Source of the DNA: Alistipes montrealensis
Lineage (GTDB): Bacteria > Bacteroidota > Bacteroidia > Bacteroidales > Rikenellaceae
Direction: 5' to 3'
Length of the DNA stretch: 64,000 nucleotides
Assembly: GCF_018362775.1 (NCBI RefSeq)
Contig: NZ_JAGYXY010000004.1
Location: forward strand, 44,246-108,245
Within the stretch, counting starts at the first letter, position 1. Each line of letters starts with the position of its first letter. The notes beneath the pieces are model-generated. The model was not told the DNA's origin. It made no database searches and saw only the letters and a program-made list of their open reading frames with translations. This document shows, piece by piece, positions 35,062 to 44,792 of the stretch. The position numbers were made by a program, and so were the translations under genes.

Positions 35062-36954
35062 ATGGAATATACGATTCTGATTTTGTTGCTGCCGCTGCTG
35101 AGCTTCCTTTTCCTGGGGCTCGCGGGCATGAAACTCCGGCCTGTGGCGGCGGGCGTCGTCGGTACGGCGGTGCTGGTCGTCGTGGCGCTGCTGAGCTATT
35201 ACACGGCTTTCGAATACTTCACCGCCGGGCGCGACGCCGCGGGCGTGTTCCCGACCCTCGTGCCGTGGAATATGGTGTGGCTGCCCATCGGCGGAGAGTT
35301 GCACATCGACCTGGGCATCCTGCTGGACCCGATTTCGGTGATGATGCTCGTGGTGATCTCCACGGTTTCGCTGATGGTCCACATCTACTCTTTCGGTTAT
35401 ATGAAGGGCGAACGGGGTTTCCAGCGCTATTACGCGTTCCTGTCGCTCTTTACGATGAGCATGATCGGGCTGGTCGTCGCTACGAACATTTTCCAGATGT
35501 ACCTCTTCTGGGAGCTGGTGGGCGTCAGCTCTTACCTGCTGATCGGTTTCTACTATACGAAGAGGGAGGCTGTGGCCGCGTCGAAGAAGGCCTTTATCGT
35601 GACACGTTTCGCCGACCTGGGTTTTCTCGTCGGCATCCTCGTCTACGGTTACTACGCCGGAACGTTCTCCTTTACGCCCGAAGCGAACCTGCTGGTGGCC
35701 GCCGGAACGATGATTCCGCTGGCGCTGGGGCTGATGTTCATCGGCGGTGCGGGCAAGAGCGCCATGTTCCCGCTGCATATCTGGCTGCCCGATGCGATGG
35801 AAGGTCCGACCCCCGTGTCGGCCCTGATCCATGCCGCGACGATGGTCGTGGCGGGCGTCTACCTCGTAGCGCGGATGTTCCCGCTCTTCATCGGTTATGC
35901 GCCCGAAGTGCTGCACTGGACAGCCTATATCGGGGCCTTTACAGCACTGTATGCGGCCGTTGTAGCCTGCGTGCAGAGCGACATCAAGCGCGTCCTGGCG
36001 TTCAGCACCATTTCGCAGATCGGCTTCATGATCGTGGCGCTGGGCGTCTGCACTTCGACCGACCCGCACACCGGCGGACTGGGTTACATGGCATCGATGT
36101 TCCACCTCTTCACCCACGCCATGTTCAAGGCCCTGCTGTTCCTCGGCGCGGGGTGTATCATTCATGCGGTACACTCCAACGAGATGTCGGCCATGGGCGG
36201 CCTGCGGCGTTATATGCCGCTGACCCATGCGACGTTCCTCGTGGCGTGCCTCGCCATTGCGGGCATCTGGCCCCTGAGCGGCTTTTTCTCGAAGGACGAG
36301 ATTCTCACGGCCTGCTTCTCCTTCAGCCCCGTGATGGGGTGGCTGATGACCGCCATTGCGGGACTTACGGCTTTCTACATGTTCCGGCTCTATTACGGCA
36401 TTTTCTGGGGTAAGGAGAACAGCGAACTGCATGCGCGCCACGCGCCGCACGAAGCGCCGCTGACGATGACCCTGCCGCTCGTACTGCTTGCCGCAGTGAC
36501 CTGCGTGGCGGGATTCATCCCCTTCGGGGAGATGGTGTCGAGCGACGGCGCGGCCTATGCGATCCATATCGACTGGAGCGTCGCCGCCGTGAGCCTCTGC
36601 GTTGCCGCGGCGGCCATCGCGCTGGCGACGTGGATGTACGCCCGCGACCGGCAGCCCGTGGCCGACAAACTGGCCGCGACGTTCAGCGGTCTGCACCGGG
36701 CGGCTTACCACCGGTTCTACATCGACGAAATCTACCAGTTCATTACCCACCGGGTGATTTTCGCCTGCATCTCGACCCCTATTGCGTGGTTTGACCGCCA
36801 TGTGGTCGACGGGTTCATGAATTTCCTGGCCTGGGGCACGAACGGCGTCGCCTATGCGATTCGCGACATGCAGAGCGGCAGCGTACAGCGTTACTGCATC
36901 TGGTTCCTCGGCGGTGCGCTAGGCCTTACGATCTTGATTCTTCTAATCTGTTAA
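35062..36954 (+). CDS. nuoL: NADH-quinone oxidoreductase subunit L
   Basis: Largest antiporter-like pump subunit. 630 residues, about 16 helices, with conserved FWELVGVSSYLLIGF, the HIWLPDAMEGPTPVSALIHAATMV core and FSTISQIGFM. The C-terminal part carries the long lateral helix (about 540-600) that runs along the membrane arm. Length is normal. Confidence 0.95.
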   Translation: MEYTILILLLPLLSFLFLGLAGMKLRPVAAGVVGTAVLVVVALLSYYTAFEYFTAGRDAAGVFPTLVPWNMVWLPIGGELHIDLGILLDPISVMMLVVISTVSLMVHIYSFGYMKGERGFQRYYAFLSLFTMSMIGLVVATNIFQMYLFWELVGVSSYLLIGFYYTKREAVAASKKAFIVTRFADLGFLVGILVYGYYAGTFSFTPEANLLVAAGTMIPLALGLMFIGGAGKSAMFPLHIWLPDAMEGPTPVSALIHAATMVVAGVYLVARMFPLFIGYAPEVLHWTAYIGAFTALYAAVVACVQSDIKRVLAFSTISQIGFMIVALGVCTSTDPHTGGLGYMASMFHLFTHAMFKALLFLGAGCIIHAVHSNEMSAMGGLRRYMPLTHATFLVACLAIAGIWPLSGFFSKDEILTACFSFSPVMGWLMTAIAGLTAFYMFRLYYGIFWGKENSELHARHAPHEAPLTMTLPLVLLAAVTCVAGFIPFGEMVSSDGAAYAIHIDWSVAAVSLCVAAAAIALATWMYARDRQPVADKLAATFSGLHRAAYHRFYIDEIYQFITHRVIFACISTPIAWFDRHVVDGFMNFLAWGTNGVAYAIRDMQSGSVQRYCIWFLGGALGLTILILLIC

Positions 36955-36966
36955 TCCGAACGAGTT

Positions 36967-38451
36967 ATGAATATACTATCTCTGTTTCCCGCTGTTCCGC
37001 TCGTGATGATGCTGGGTCTGTGGCTCTCGAAGTCGACGCGGCAGATTCACGCCGTGATGGTTGCGGGTTCTTCGCTGCTCGTGGCGCTGGCCGTCGTGCT
37101 CGTGGTGCAATACCTCGGCCTGCGCGGCGCCGGCGAGACGGCGGCGATGCTCTTCACCGAAAGTCATGTCTGGTATGCGCCGCTCAACATCCACTATGCC
37201 GTGGGCGTCGACGGAATCTCGGTGGCGATGCTGCTGCTGTCGGCCATCATCGTCTTCACGGGCACGTTCGCATCGTGGCAGATGAAGAGCGACATCAAGG
37301 CCTATTTCCTCTGGTTCTGCCTGCTGAGCGTAGGTGTGTTCGGGTTCTTTATTTCGGTCGACCTCTTCACGATGTTCATGTTCTACGAGGTGGCGCTGAT
37401 TCCGATGTACCTCTTGATCGGTGTCTGGGGCAGCGGGCGCAAGGAATACGCCGCCATGAAGCTGACGCTGATGCTCATGGGCGGTTCGGCGCTGCTGCTG
37501 ATCGGTATCCTGGGCATCTACTTCGGTGCGGGGGCGACGACGATGAACATCCAGGAGATCGCCGCGCTGCACAACATCCCCGTCGCGTTGCAGCGTATCT
37601 GGTTCCCGCTGGTGTTCGTCGGTTTCGGGGTGCTGGGCGCGCTGTTCCCGTTTCATACGTGGAGCCCCGACGGCCATGCTTCGGCGCCGACCGCCGTGTC
37701 GATGCTTCATGCCGGCGTGCTGATGAAACTGGGCGGATACGGCTGTTTCAGAGTCGCTATGTACCTTTTGCCCGAAGCGGCGCAGGAACTGAGCTGGATA
37801 TTTATCATCCTGACAACCATTTCCGTCGTCTACGGCGCTTTCTCGGCCTGCGTGCAGACCGACCTCAAGTACATCAACGCCTACTCCTCGGTGTCGCACT
37901 GCGGACTGGTGCTGTTCGCCGTGTTGATGATGAACACCACGGCCGGTACGGGCGCCGTGCTCCAGATGCTGAGCCACGGATTGATGACGGCCCTGTTCTT
38001 CGCCCTGATCGGCATGATTTACGGCCGTACGCATACGCGGGACATCCGCCAGTTGAGCGGGCTGATGAAGGTGATGCCGTTCCTCGCCGTCGGGTATGTG
38101 ATTGCGGGCCTTGCCAACCTCGGACTGCCGGGCCTGAGCGGCTTTGTCGCCGAGATGACCATCTTCAACGGCGCGTTCATGAATGCCGACACGTTCCATC
38201 GCGTGGTGACCATCATCGCCTGCACGTCGATCGTCATTACGGCGGTCTACATCCTGCGGGTGGTCGGAAAAATTCTCTACGGGACGTGTGAAAACCCGGA
38301 ACACCTGAAGCTCTCCGACGCCACGTGGGACGAGCGGCTGTCGGTCGTCTGCCTCGTCGTCGCCATCGCCGGCATGGGCCTCGCGCCGCTGTGGGTGAGC
38401 GACATGATCCGCGGCAGCGTTTCGGAGGTTATTACGCACATAATGAACTAA
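36967..38451 (+). CDS. nuoM: NADH-quinone oxidoreductase subunit M
   Basis: Second antiporter-like pump subunit. 494 residues, 14 helices. Motifs include FYEVALIPMYLLIGVWG with the conserved Glu, FHTWSPDGHASAPTAVSMLHAGVLMKLGGYG and YSSVSHCGLV. Twelve bases after nuoL. Confidence 0.95.
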   Translation: MNILSLFPAVPLVMMLGLWLSKSTRQIHAVMVAGSSLLVALAVVLVVQYLGLRGAGETAAMLFTESHVWYAPLNIHYAVGVDGISVAMLLLSAIIVFTGTFASWQMKSDIKAYFLWFCLLSVGVFGFFISVDLFTMFMFYEVALIPMYLLIGVWGSGRKEYAAMKLTLMLMGGSALLLIGILGIYFGAGATTMNIQEIAALHNIPVALQRIWFPLVFVGFGVLGALFPFHTWSPDGHASAPTAVSMLHAGVLMKLGGYGCFRVAMYLLPEAAQELSWIFIILTTISVVYGAFSACVQTDLKYINAYSSVSHCGLVLFAVLMMNTTAGTGAVLQMLSHGLMTALFFALIGMIYGRTHTRDIRQLSGLMKVMPFLAVGYVIAGLANLGLPGLSGFVAEMTIFNGAFMNADTFHRVVTIIACTSIVITAVYILRVVGKILYGTCENPEHLKLSDATWDERLSVVCLVVAIAGMGLAPLWVSDMIRGSVSEVITHIMN

Positions 38452-38457
38452 GCAACT

Positions 38458-39885
38458 ATGGATTACACCTCGATATTTACGCTGATGCGGGCCGAAGTGA
38501 CCCTCACGGCGATTCTCGTCCTGCTGTTTCTCTACGACCTCATGGCCGGGGAGCGCGGACGCCGCTATTTCTCGGCCGTGGCCTGCTCCCTGATGGTGGT
38601 GCAGGTCGTCGTGAATCTCGTTCCGGCTGCGGCGGGCGAAGCCTTCGGCGGCATGTTCCAGTATACGCCGATGGACGGCATCGTTAAGAGCATGCTCTCC
38701 GTCGGGGCGCTCATCGTTTTCCTGCAGTCCGACACGTGGCTGCGCCGCGAAGACACGCGCCACAAGCAGGGCGAATTTTACATTCTGACGCTCTCGACGC
38801 TGCTGGGCATGTACTTCATGATCGGTGCGGGCAATTTCCTGCTGTTCTTCATCGGGCTGGAGCTGGCTTCCGTGCCGATGGCCTGCCTGGTGGCTTTCGA
38901 CAAATACAAACGCTATTCGGCCGAGGCCGGGGCGAAATACATCCTCTGCGCCCTGTTTTCGAGCGGTTTGATGCTTTACGGCATTTCGTTCCTCTACGGG
39001 ACCACCGGGACGCTCTATTTCGACGATATGGCCGCGCGCATAACCGGTTCGCCGTTGCAGGTGATGGCCCTGGTTTTCTTCTTCTCCGGCCTCGGGTTCA
39101 AGATTTCGCTCGTGCCCTTCCACCTCTGGACGGCGGATGCTTACCAGGGTGCGCCGACGAACGTGACTTCCTACCTTTCGGTGGTTTCGAAGGGCGCTGC
39201 GGCGTTTGTCCTGCTGACGGTGCTTATCAAGGTTTTTGCCCCGATGGTCCGGGAGTGGCAGACGCTGCTCTATGTCGTGACGGTGCTGAGCATTACCGTC
39301 GCTAACCTCTTCGCCATCCGCCAGAAGGACCTCAAGCGTTTCATGGCCTTCTCGTCGATTTCCCAGGCCGGATACATCATGCTGGCCGTTATCGGCGGCA
39401 GCGCCATCGGCATGACCTCGCTGGTCTTCTATGTGCTGGTTTACATGGCTGCGAACCTTGCTGTATTCGGCGTGCTGTCGGTCGTTGAGCAGCACAGTGA
39501 CGGCAAAGTCGGACTGGAGGATTATAACGGATTTTCCCGTACCAATCCCCGTCTGGCCGTGCTGATGATCCTTGCGCTGTTCTCGCTGGCGGGAATTCCG
39601 CCTTTCGCCGGGTTCTTCTCGAAATTCTTCGTCTTCGCCGCGGCTTTCAAGGACGGGTTTCACCTGCTGGTTTTCATCGCCCTGATCAATACGGTGATTT
39701 CGCTCTATTACTACCTGCTGATCGTCAAGGCGATGTATATTACGCCCAACGATACGCCGATCGCAACGTTCCGCAGCGACCGCTATACGCGTATCAGCCT
39801 TGTGCTTTGCATGGCCGGCGTGTTGCTGCTGGGCCTCGTCAGCGCGGTTTACGACGGTATCAATGCCTTTGCATTCGGGCTCTGA
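38458..39885 (+). CDS. nuoN: NADH-quinone oxidoreductase subunit N
   Basis: Third antiporter-like pump subunit, last gene of the operon. 475 residues, 14 helices. Motifs: [39 protein letters not shown] with the key Lys, and [12 protein letters not shown]. It is followed by a perfect terminator 20 bp later, which marks the operon end. NuoE, F and G are absent from the operon. Confidence 0.95.
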   Translation: MDYTSIFTLMRAEVTLTAILVLLFLYDLMAGERGRRYFSAVACSLMVVQVVVNLVPAAAGEAFGGMFQYTPMDGIVKSMLSVGALIVFLQSDTWLRREDTRHKQGEFYILTLSTLLGMYFMIGAGNFLLFFIGLELASVPMACLVAFDKYKRYSAEAGAKYILCALFSSGLMLYGISFLYGTTGTLYFDDMAARITGSPLQVMALVFFFSGLGFKISLVPFHLWTADAYQGAPTNVTSYLSVVSKGAAAFVLLTVLIKVFAPMVREWQTLLYVVTVLSITVANLFAIRQKDLKRFMAFSSISQAGYIMLAVIGGSAIGMTSLVFYVLVYMAANLAVFGVLSVVEQHSDGKVGLEDYNGFSRTNPRLAVLMILALFSLAGIPPFAGFFSKFFVFAAAFKDGFHLLVFIALINTVISLYYYLLIVKAMYITPNDTPIATFRSDRYTRISLVLCMAGVLLLGLVSAVYDGINAFAFGL

Positions 39886-39904
39886 CCGGATGCGGGAATA
39901 TGCA

Positions 39905-39940
39905 ATGCGAGGCACGGGAAAACCGTGCCTCGCATTTTTT
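39905..39940 (+). terminator. Terminator of the nuo operon
   Basis: Perfect 13-bp stem ATGCGAGGCACGG/CCGTGCCTCGCAT with a 5-base loop and a T6 tract. Confidence 0.92.
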
Positions 39941-39984
39941 GTGGCGTTGTGCCGGTCGGAAAGGCTGTGCCGGTCGCCGGGATG

Positions 39985-40458
39985 TTATTTCCGTTTCTCG
40001 ATGTCGAGCAGTTGCCCTTTGATGTCGAGACCCCCGGCATAGCCCGTGAGTTTGCCGTCGTAACCCAGCACGCGGTGGCAGGGGACGACGATGACGATGG
40101 GGTTGCGGTTGTTGGCCATGCCGACGGCGCGGAACGATTTGTTGTGGCCGATCTGTACGGCGATCTGTCCGTAGGTGCGTGTCTCGCCGTAGGGGATTGT
40201 CAGCAGCGCCTGCCATACGGTTTTCTGGAACGGGGTCCCGTCGGGCTCGAGCGGCAGCGTGAAATCGCGGCGCGTGCCGGAAAAGTATTCCCGGAGTTGC
40301 CGGGCTGCCTCCTGCAACAGGGGTGCAGAGGCGGGGTCGGCTGTGGATGTGGAGTTTTCGGGCGTTTCCGTGCCGAAACGGATGGAAGTGATGGCTTTGT
40401 CGGTTGCCGTGATCATCACCGGACCGACAGGCGTTTCGATCTGTAATGTGCGTGTCAT
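39985..40458 (-). CDS. ogt: Methylated-DNA--[protein]-cysteine S-methyltransferase
   Basis: Suicide repair protein that takes the methyl group from O6-methylguanine. 157 residues, the usual Ogt size. The acceptor Cys127 is in VPCHRVLG; the DNA-binding helix is near GETRTYGQIA and the Asn-hinge in MANNRNP. No AdaA or AlkA domain is fused. It lies alone downstream of the dipeptidyl peptidase gene; the 223-bp gap holds two hairpins (40589-40609 and a CACCCG/CGGGTG repeat near 40650) and no confident gene. Confidence 0.94.
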   Translation of the reverse strand: MTRTLQIETPVGPVMITATDKAITSIRFGTETPENSTSTADPASAPLLQEAARQLREYFSGTRRDFTLPLEPDGTPFQKTVWQALLTIPYGETRTYGQIAVQIGHNKSFRAVGMANNRNPIVIVVPCHRVLGYDGKLTGYAGGLDIKGQLLDIEKRK

Positions 40459-40588
40459 AGTTTTTCAGCGTTATTTGTCAACTTCTTCAGGTAGTTCTTT
40501 CCGTTTCTGCGACCGGTCCCAATCCGGGGCAGGGCTGCGGGGCCGTTTTGGTGTCGCAGCAGCCGGGCAATCCGCATGCGACATGTCT

Positions 40589-40609
40589 CCGCCTGTTGTT
40601 TGCAGGCGG
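40589..40609. terminator. Hairpin downstream of dipeptidyl peptidase IV gene
   Basis: Perfect CCGCCTG/CAGGCGG stem with a 7-base loop, without a clear T-run. It is about 70 bp past the peptidase stop and could end or stabilise that transcript. Confidence 0.4.
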
Positions 40610-40681
40610 GGCGGTCGTATGCGCAAACACGGCCAGGAGCGTGACAGCACCCGTCGGGTGTTGAAAAACCAGGCCGGACCG

Positions 40682-42817
40682 TTACAGGTTCCTCAGCGTA
40701 TAGTCGATCATTTTCTGTCGGATGTGCGCCGTGGCGTCGGGCATCATCGAGTGGTTCTGATCGGGGTAAACCATCATGTCGTACTGCTTGCCGGCGCGGT
40801 TGAGCGCGCGGGTCATCTCGACGGTGTTTTGGAAATGGACGTTGTCGTCGGCAGTGCCGTGGATGATCAGCAGGCGGGTTTGCTTGTCGTCGAGCATCCG
40901 CGCGAAGTTGATCGGCGAATTGTCGTCGTAGCCCGCGGCGTTGTACTGCGGGAGGTTGTTGTAGATCTCGGTGTAGATCGTGTCGTAGTAGCGCCACGAG
41001 GAGACGGGAGCCACGGCGATCGCCATCTTGAACAGCCCGAGGCCCTTCATGGCGCAGCTAAGGGCCATGAATCCGCCGTAGGACCAGCCGTAGATGCCGA
41101 TGCGCGCCGGATCGACATAAGGCTGTGCCGCCATGTAGCGGGCCGTCGAAAGCTGGTCTTCGACCTCCAGCGCACCCAGGCGGCCGTAGGTCTGTTTCTT
41201 GAATTTCTCGCCCCGGAATCCCGTGCCGCGGCCGTCGGCGCAGACCACGATGTAGCCTTTGTCGGCGAGGGCGTCCTCCCAGTCCATCGACCAGCGGTCG
41301 CGTACGGACTGCGAGCCGGGGCCCGAATACTGGGTCAGCAGCACGGGGTAGCGCTGCGAGGGGTCGAAGCCGCGGGGTTTGACGATATAGGCGTTCAGGC
41401 AGTCGCCGCGCTCGGTGGTGAAGGTGAAGAACTCCTTGACGGGGCGGTTTGCGGCGGCCAGCTCTTCGCGCAGTTCTCGGCTGTCGGCCAGCGTGCGGAT
41501 CGGTTTGCCCTGGGCGTCGCAGATCTCCGTCAGGTTGGGCGTCGAGGCGTTGGAGAAGGTGGTGATGAAGTATTTCATCCCGGCGCTCGGGGCTGCGGTG
41601 TAGAAGCCCTCGCCCGTGGTGAGGCGTTGTTTATCCTTGCCGTCGAGGTGCACGCTGTAAAGGTTGCGGCGCAGCGGCGAAGTCTCGGTCGAGAGGAACC
41701 ACACGCGTTTGCCGTCGGTTCCCACGACATCGGTCACCTCCCAGTCGCCTTTGGTTACCTGCTCGAGGATTCCCCGGCGGAGACTGTACAGGTAGAGGTG
41801 CATGTAGCCCGTGTGGCTCTCCTGCCGTACGAGGAAGCGATCCTTGTCAACGAAGGTCACGGTTTTGTCGTCCACGCGCTCGACGTATTGCTGTGCACGT
41901 TCGTCATAGACCGTACGCTGTGCCCCGTGGGGTTCGCAGACGAGCATCTCGAAGGTGTTCTGGCGGCGGTTGAGGCGGTAGTACCACGGCCGTCCGTCGG
42001 GCGTCCAGCCGATGCGGGGGATATATTGATCGGTTTCGGAACCCGTGTCGATGCGTTCTTTGGCGCCGGTTTCGAGGTCGGCGATCCAGAGTTGGACCAC
42101 GGAGTTGCGTTCCCCGGCTTTGGGGTATTTGAACGAATAGGCGTGGTTGTAGAGTTTGCCGTCGAAGCGCATCATCTCCATCAGCGGCACTTCGCTCTCG
42201 TCGAAGCGCAGGTAGGCGATGCGGCGGCTGTCGGGCGAGAAGGCATATGCCTTCGTGATGCCGAACTCTTCTTCGTAGACCCAGTCGGTCGTGCCGTTGA
42301 TGACCGTGTTCCAGGCTCCGTCGTCGGTGATGCGGCGTGTAGCCTGCGTGGCGATGTCGTAGACATAGAGGTCGTTGCGGTCGGAGTAGGCGATTTTCTG
42401 GCCGTCGGGCGAGAAGGAGGCGTCGCGCGGGGATTCGGCATCGCGCAGTACGGGCCGTACGGCGTTGTCGCGCACGAGCGAATAGGTGGTCGTATAGGAG
42501 TGGCGGTAGATCGGCTTGCGGCCCGAGGCGATCAGGATGGCCCGTTCGTCGGGCGAAAAAGCGTAGTCCGTAATGACGAGGTTCGGCGCAGGCGCGGGGA
42601 GCATGCTTTCGCCGGGGGCGGCGGAGGCGTAGCTGTAACGGAGGATGTTGTTGGCTTCGAGGGTGGTGTAATGCTCGCCGTCGGCCATCGAGCGGATGCC
42701 GTGCACCGATTCGTTGAGGCCCCGCAGGCGGGCGATTTCGGCGTATTCGTTCTGGGCGAGAACTGCTCCGGCGGTTACCGCGAGCAGTCCCGTAAGGATG
42801 GTTTGCTTGATTGTCAC
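40682..42817 (-). CDS. Dipeptidyl peptidase IV (S9B)
   Basis: Removes X-Pro dipeptides from peptide N-termini. 711 residues with a signal peptide ending in AVLAQ, so periplasmic or exported. An N-terminal eight-bladed propeller includes the substrate-anchoring double Glu in DWVYEEEF (about 170-180). The catalytic domain has Ser579 in GWSYGG, Asp657/658 in HGTADDN and His689 in DQNHSM, the complete triad. Bacterial DPP4 of gut Bacteroidota can act on host-type substrates, including incretin-like peptides; that is family knowledge, not shown here. Confidence 0.95.
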   Translation of the reverse strand: MTIKQTILTGLLAVTAGAVLAQNEYAEIARLRGLNESVHGIRSMADGEHYTTLEANNILRYSYASAAPGESMLPAPAPNLVITDYAFSPDERAILIASGRKPIYRHSYTTTYSLVRDNAVRPVLRDAESPRDASFSPDGQKIAYSDRNDLYVYDIATQATRRITDDGAWNTVINGTTDWVYEEEFGITKAYAFSPDSRRIAYLRFDESEVPLMEMMRFDGKLYNHAYSFKYPKAGERNSVVQLWIADLETGAKERIDTGSETDQYIPRIGWTPDGRPWYYRLNRRQNTFEMLVCEPHGAQRTVYDERAQQYVERVDDKTVTFVDKDRFLVRQESHTGYMHLYLYSLRRGILEQVTKGDWEVTDVVGTDGKRVWFLSTETSPLRRNLYSVHLDGKDKQRLTTGEGFYTAAPSAGMKYFITTFSNASTPNLTEICDAQGKPIRTLADSRELREELAAANRPVKEFFTFTTERGDCLNAYIVKPRGFDPSQRYPVLLTQYSGPGSQSVRDRWSMDWEDALADKGYIVVCADGRGTGFRGEKFKKQTYGRLGALEVEDQLSTARYMAAQPYVDPARIGIYGWSYGGFMALSCAMKGLGLFKMAIAVAPVSSWRYYDTIYTEIYNNLPQYNAAGYDDNSPINFARMLDDKQTRLLIIHGTADDNVHFQNTVEMTRALNRAGKQYDMMVYPDQNHSMMPDATAHIRQKMIDYTLRNL

Positions 42818-42991
42818 GATTGTGTTGTCTTTATTTGTATCGCTCGCTAAGCCCCGCCGGAACGGGGCCTGCGGAGAATTGGACCTGTTTCGGTCCTGGC
42901 GTCCAGCAGCCTCAAACGATTGCCCCTGTTTGTCGTCACGGTGAAATGACCGGACTTATCGGGGTTGTTACGGGCGGACCGGAACCGGCGG

Positions 42992-43017
42992 GTCGGAGAC
43001 GTGCGGGGGTCTCCGAC
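42992..43017. terminator. Perfect hairpin after the DUF gene at 43021
   Basis: GTCGGAGAC/GTCTCCGAC, 9-bp perfect stem, 8-base G-rich loop, three bases past the stop of the leftward gene. No T-run follows. Confidence 0.5.
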
Positions 43018-43020
43018 TGC

Positions 43021-43707
43021 CTATATGTCTTCTACGTCGAAATCGTAGCCGAGGCGTTTTCCGGTAACGAATTTCGAATTGTCCATCTTGGTGTTGAACT
43101 GGTCTACCGTCACGCGCTTGTTCTCCTCGTAGGGCGGCATCAGCAGGTCGAAATTCAGTGCGAAGGAGATCGCCGCTTCGAGAATGTTCACCAGCGCCTC
43201 CTGCTCGATCTCCGCTTTGCCGAAATCCGTCGCCCGCATCGAGCCCTGCTGCTTGCCTTCGACGAAATAGCGGTGTTCGCGGTTGATGAAGATGCGCCCG
43301 ATCAGGTAGCCTTCGTCGGCGTTGCGGTTGAATTTGAACGAGTCGGAAAGGAAGTTGTAGATGTTGATGAGCCCGCAGTAGGAGTTGTCGCAGTCGCTTT
43401 GTACGTAGGGGTTTTGCCAGATGAGGTGGTTGGTGTCGAATTCGAAAACGTCGGTGTGCATCTGGAAAATCAGGATGTCGTTGGCCACCTGCAACTGGGC
43501 TTCGAATTTGCCGCGGTCGCGGTATTCGAGCCGCACGCGGCGGTCGAGTTTGCCGTCCAGTTCGTCGTCCATCTCCGAAGCCATCTCCAGCAGCGTTTCC
43601 TTCAGCAGGTTGAACGCTCCGAAGGTGTTGTCGAAAACCTTCTGCTTCAGCGTCGATTTGCGGATGATCGTATCGAGGATCTTTGCTCTCAGCGGGGTTG
43701 TATCCAT
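43021..43707 (-). CDS. Conserved hypothetical protein
   Basis: 228 residues, soluble, no signal peptide. Rich in aromatic and acidic residues; helical start (LRAKILDTIIRKSTLKQKVFDNTFGAFNLLKETLLEMA is a long amphipathic pattern), then alternating beta-strands (RVRLEYRDRGKFEAQLQ, DILIFQMHTDVFEF). I do not recognise a named family or active-site motif. It begins 11 bp after the LysM glucosaminidase gene and is probably in the same transcript. Confidence 0.7.
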   Translation of the reverse strand: MDTTPLRAKILDTIIRKSTLKQKVFDNTFGAFNLLKETLLEMASEMDDELDGKLDRRVRLEYRDRGKFEAQLQVANDILIFQMHTDVFEFDTNHLIWQNPYVQSDCDNSYCGLINIYNFLSDSFKFNRNADEGYLIGRIFINREHRYFVEGKQQGSMRATDFGKAEIEQEALVNILEAAISFALNFDLLMPPYEENKRVTVDQFNTKMDNSKFVTGKRLGYDFDVEDI

Positions 43708-43718
43708 GGTATGTAGGT

Positions 43719-44723
43719 TTATTTTATGCGTATTTCGCGCCCTGCGGCGATCTCTTCGTCGGGCCGGAGTTTATTGAGTTTTTCGATCGACCGCGTACGG
43801 ATGGCGTAGGACTGGCCTACGGAGTAAGCCGTTTCGCCCCGGCGGCTGATGTGGTGCTTGGCGTTGCCCATCCAGCGCTTCTGCTTGCGCTCGATATAGA
43901 CCACCTCGCCCGTCACCGGCTGGGCCTTTTTGTCCTTCAGGTCGTTGAACTTGCGCAGGTTGCGCGGCGAGAGGCGGAATTTCTGCCCGATGTTCTCGAA
44001 CGTGTCGTTCTCCTTGGCCAGCACGTAGTGCACGCCGTTGGTGGCATAGACGTTGTAGCCTTGGTGGGCGTTGATCGTCACACGGTAGTTGTCGGGGTCG
44101 ATGGCGCCTTCGGTCCGGGCGAGCTCTTCGACGCTGCTCTGCGACGAGAACCACTCTTCGGGATCGCGTTTCAGGCCGTAGCGCGAGGCGTAGAGTTGCG
44201 CGCCGTCGGGCCGGTCGAGCAGGAAAAGCTGGTTCTCTTCGATGATGCGGACGAGCCGCTGCGCATAGTCGGGGGCCGTAGCGTAGCCTGCGGCCTTCAG
44301 GCCCCGCGCCCAGCTTTTATAGTCGTTGGAAGGGTAGGCGAAGAGCGAATCGTAGCGCGGCTGCGAGTCGAGGAACTCGGCATGGTCGCGGTACGACTCT
44401 TCGACCGAAGAGTAGGAGCGGAAACATTCGCCCTTGGCGTCGTCGTCGTGGTAGACCTTGTCGCCCGTCCAGTTGCGCTTGCACTTGATGCCGAAGTGGT
44501 TGTTGGACTTCATCGACAGCAGGCTGTTGCCGCAGTCGGATTCGAGGATTCCCTGCGCCATGGTGATACTGGCGGGGATTCCGTAGCGTTCCATATGGGC
44601 GATGGCGATGGGCATGTAGCGGCTGATATACTCTTCGCGCGTCTGGCGCACCTGCGCCCCGAGCTGCGCGAAACAGCAGAGGAGGATTCCCGAAAGGAGT
44701 ATTGCTTTTTTGGAAAAAGTCAT
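43719..44723 (-). CDS. Glucosaminidase (GH73-like) with two LysM domains
   Basis: Cleaves the glycan backbone of peptidoglycan. 334 residues. Signal peptide (ILLSGILLCCFAQLGAQ), then a GH73/mannosyl-glycoprotein endo-beta-N-acetylglucosaminidase domain (about 25-185) with the catalytic Glu in AQGILESDCGNS and the NNHFGIKC motif. Two C-terminal LysM segments (about 240-285, HYVLAKENDTFENIGQKF, and 290-334, HHISRRGETAYSVGQ) bind the wall. It probably serves wall remodelling or separation of daughter cells. Confidence 0.92.
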   Translation of the reverse strand: MTFSKKAILLSGILLCCFAQLGAQVRQTREEYISRYMPIAIAHMERYGIPASITMAQGILESDCGNSLLSMKSNNHFGIKCKRNWTGDKVYHDDDAKGECFRSYSSVEESYRDHAEFLDSQPRYDSLFAYPSNDYKSWARGLKAAGYATAPDYAQRLVRIIEENQLFLLDRPDGAQLYASRYGLKRDPEEWFSSQSSVEELARTEGAIDPDNYRVTINAHQGYNVYATNGVHYVLAKENDTFENIGQKFRLSPRNLRKFNDLKDKKAQPVTGEVVYIERKQKRWMGNAKHHISRRGETAYSVGQSYAIRTRSIEKLNKLRPDEEIAAGREIRIK

Positions 44724-44746
44724 TATCTTTGTTTAATCGTTACCGA

Positions 44747-44778
44747 CAAAGGTATAACTTTCCGGCGAAAATTACAAT
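44747..44778 (-). promoter_or_regulatory. Promoter of the LysM glucosaminidase gene
   Basis: Minus-strand TACCTTTG (44747-44754) with ATTG 20 bp upstream (44775-44778): one mismatch in the -33 box. Confidence 0.55.
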
Positions 44779-44792
44779 AATACTATAAAGCT

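Noticed and set aside
36976..39915. 979-codon minus frame across nuoM and nuoN
   Set aside because: Shadow of two clear membrane subunit genes; very rich in His, Arg, Gln and Glu, and lacks any domain.
40455..40577. 40-codon basic ORF on the minus strand whose stop overlaps the ogt start (ATGA)
   Set aside because: The overlap suggests coupling, but the peptide has no recognisable motif, and its upstream frame is just the shadow of the dipeptidyl peptidase gene. A comparison with relatives would decide.
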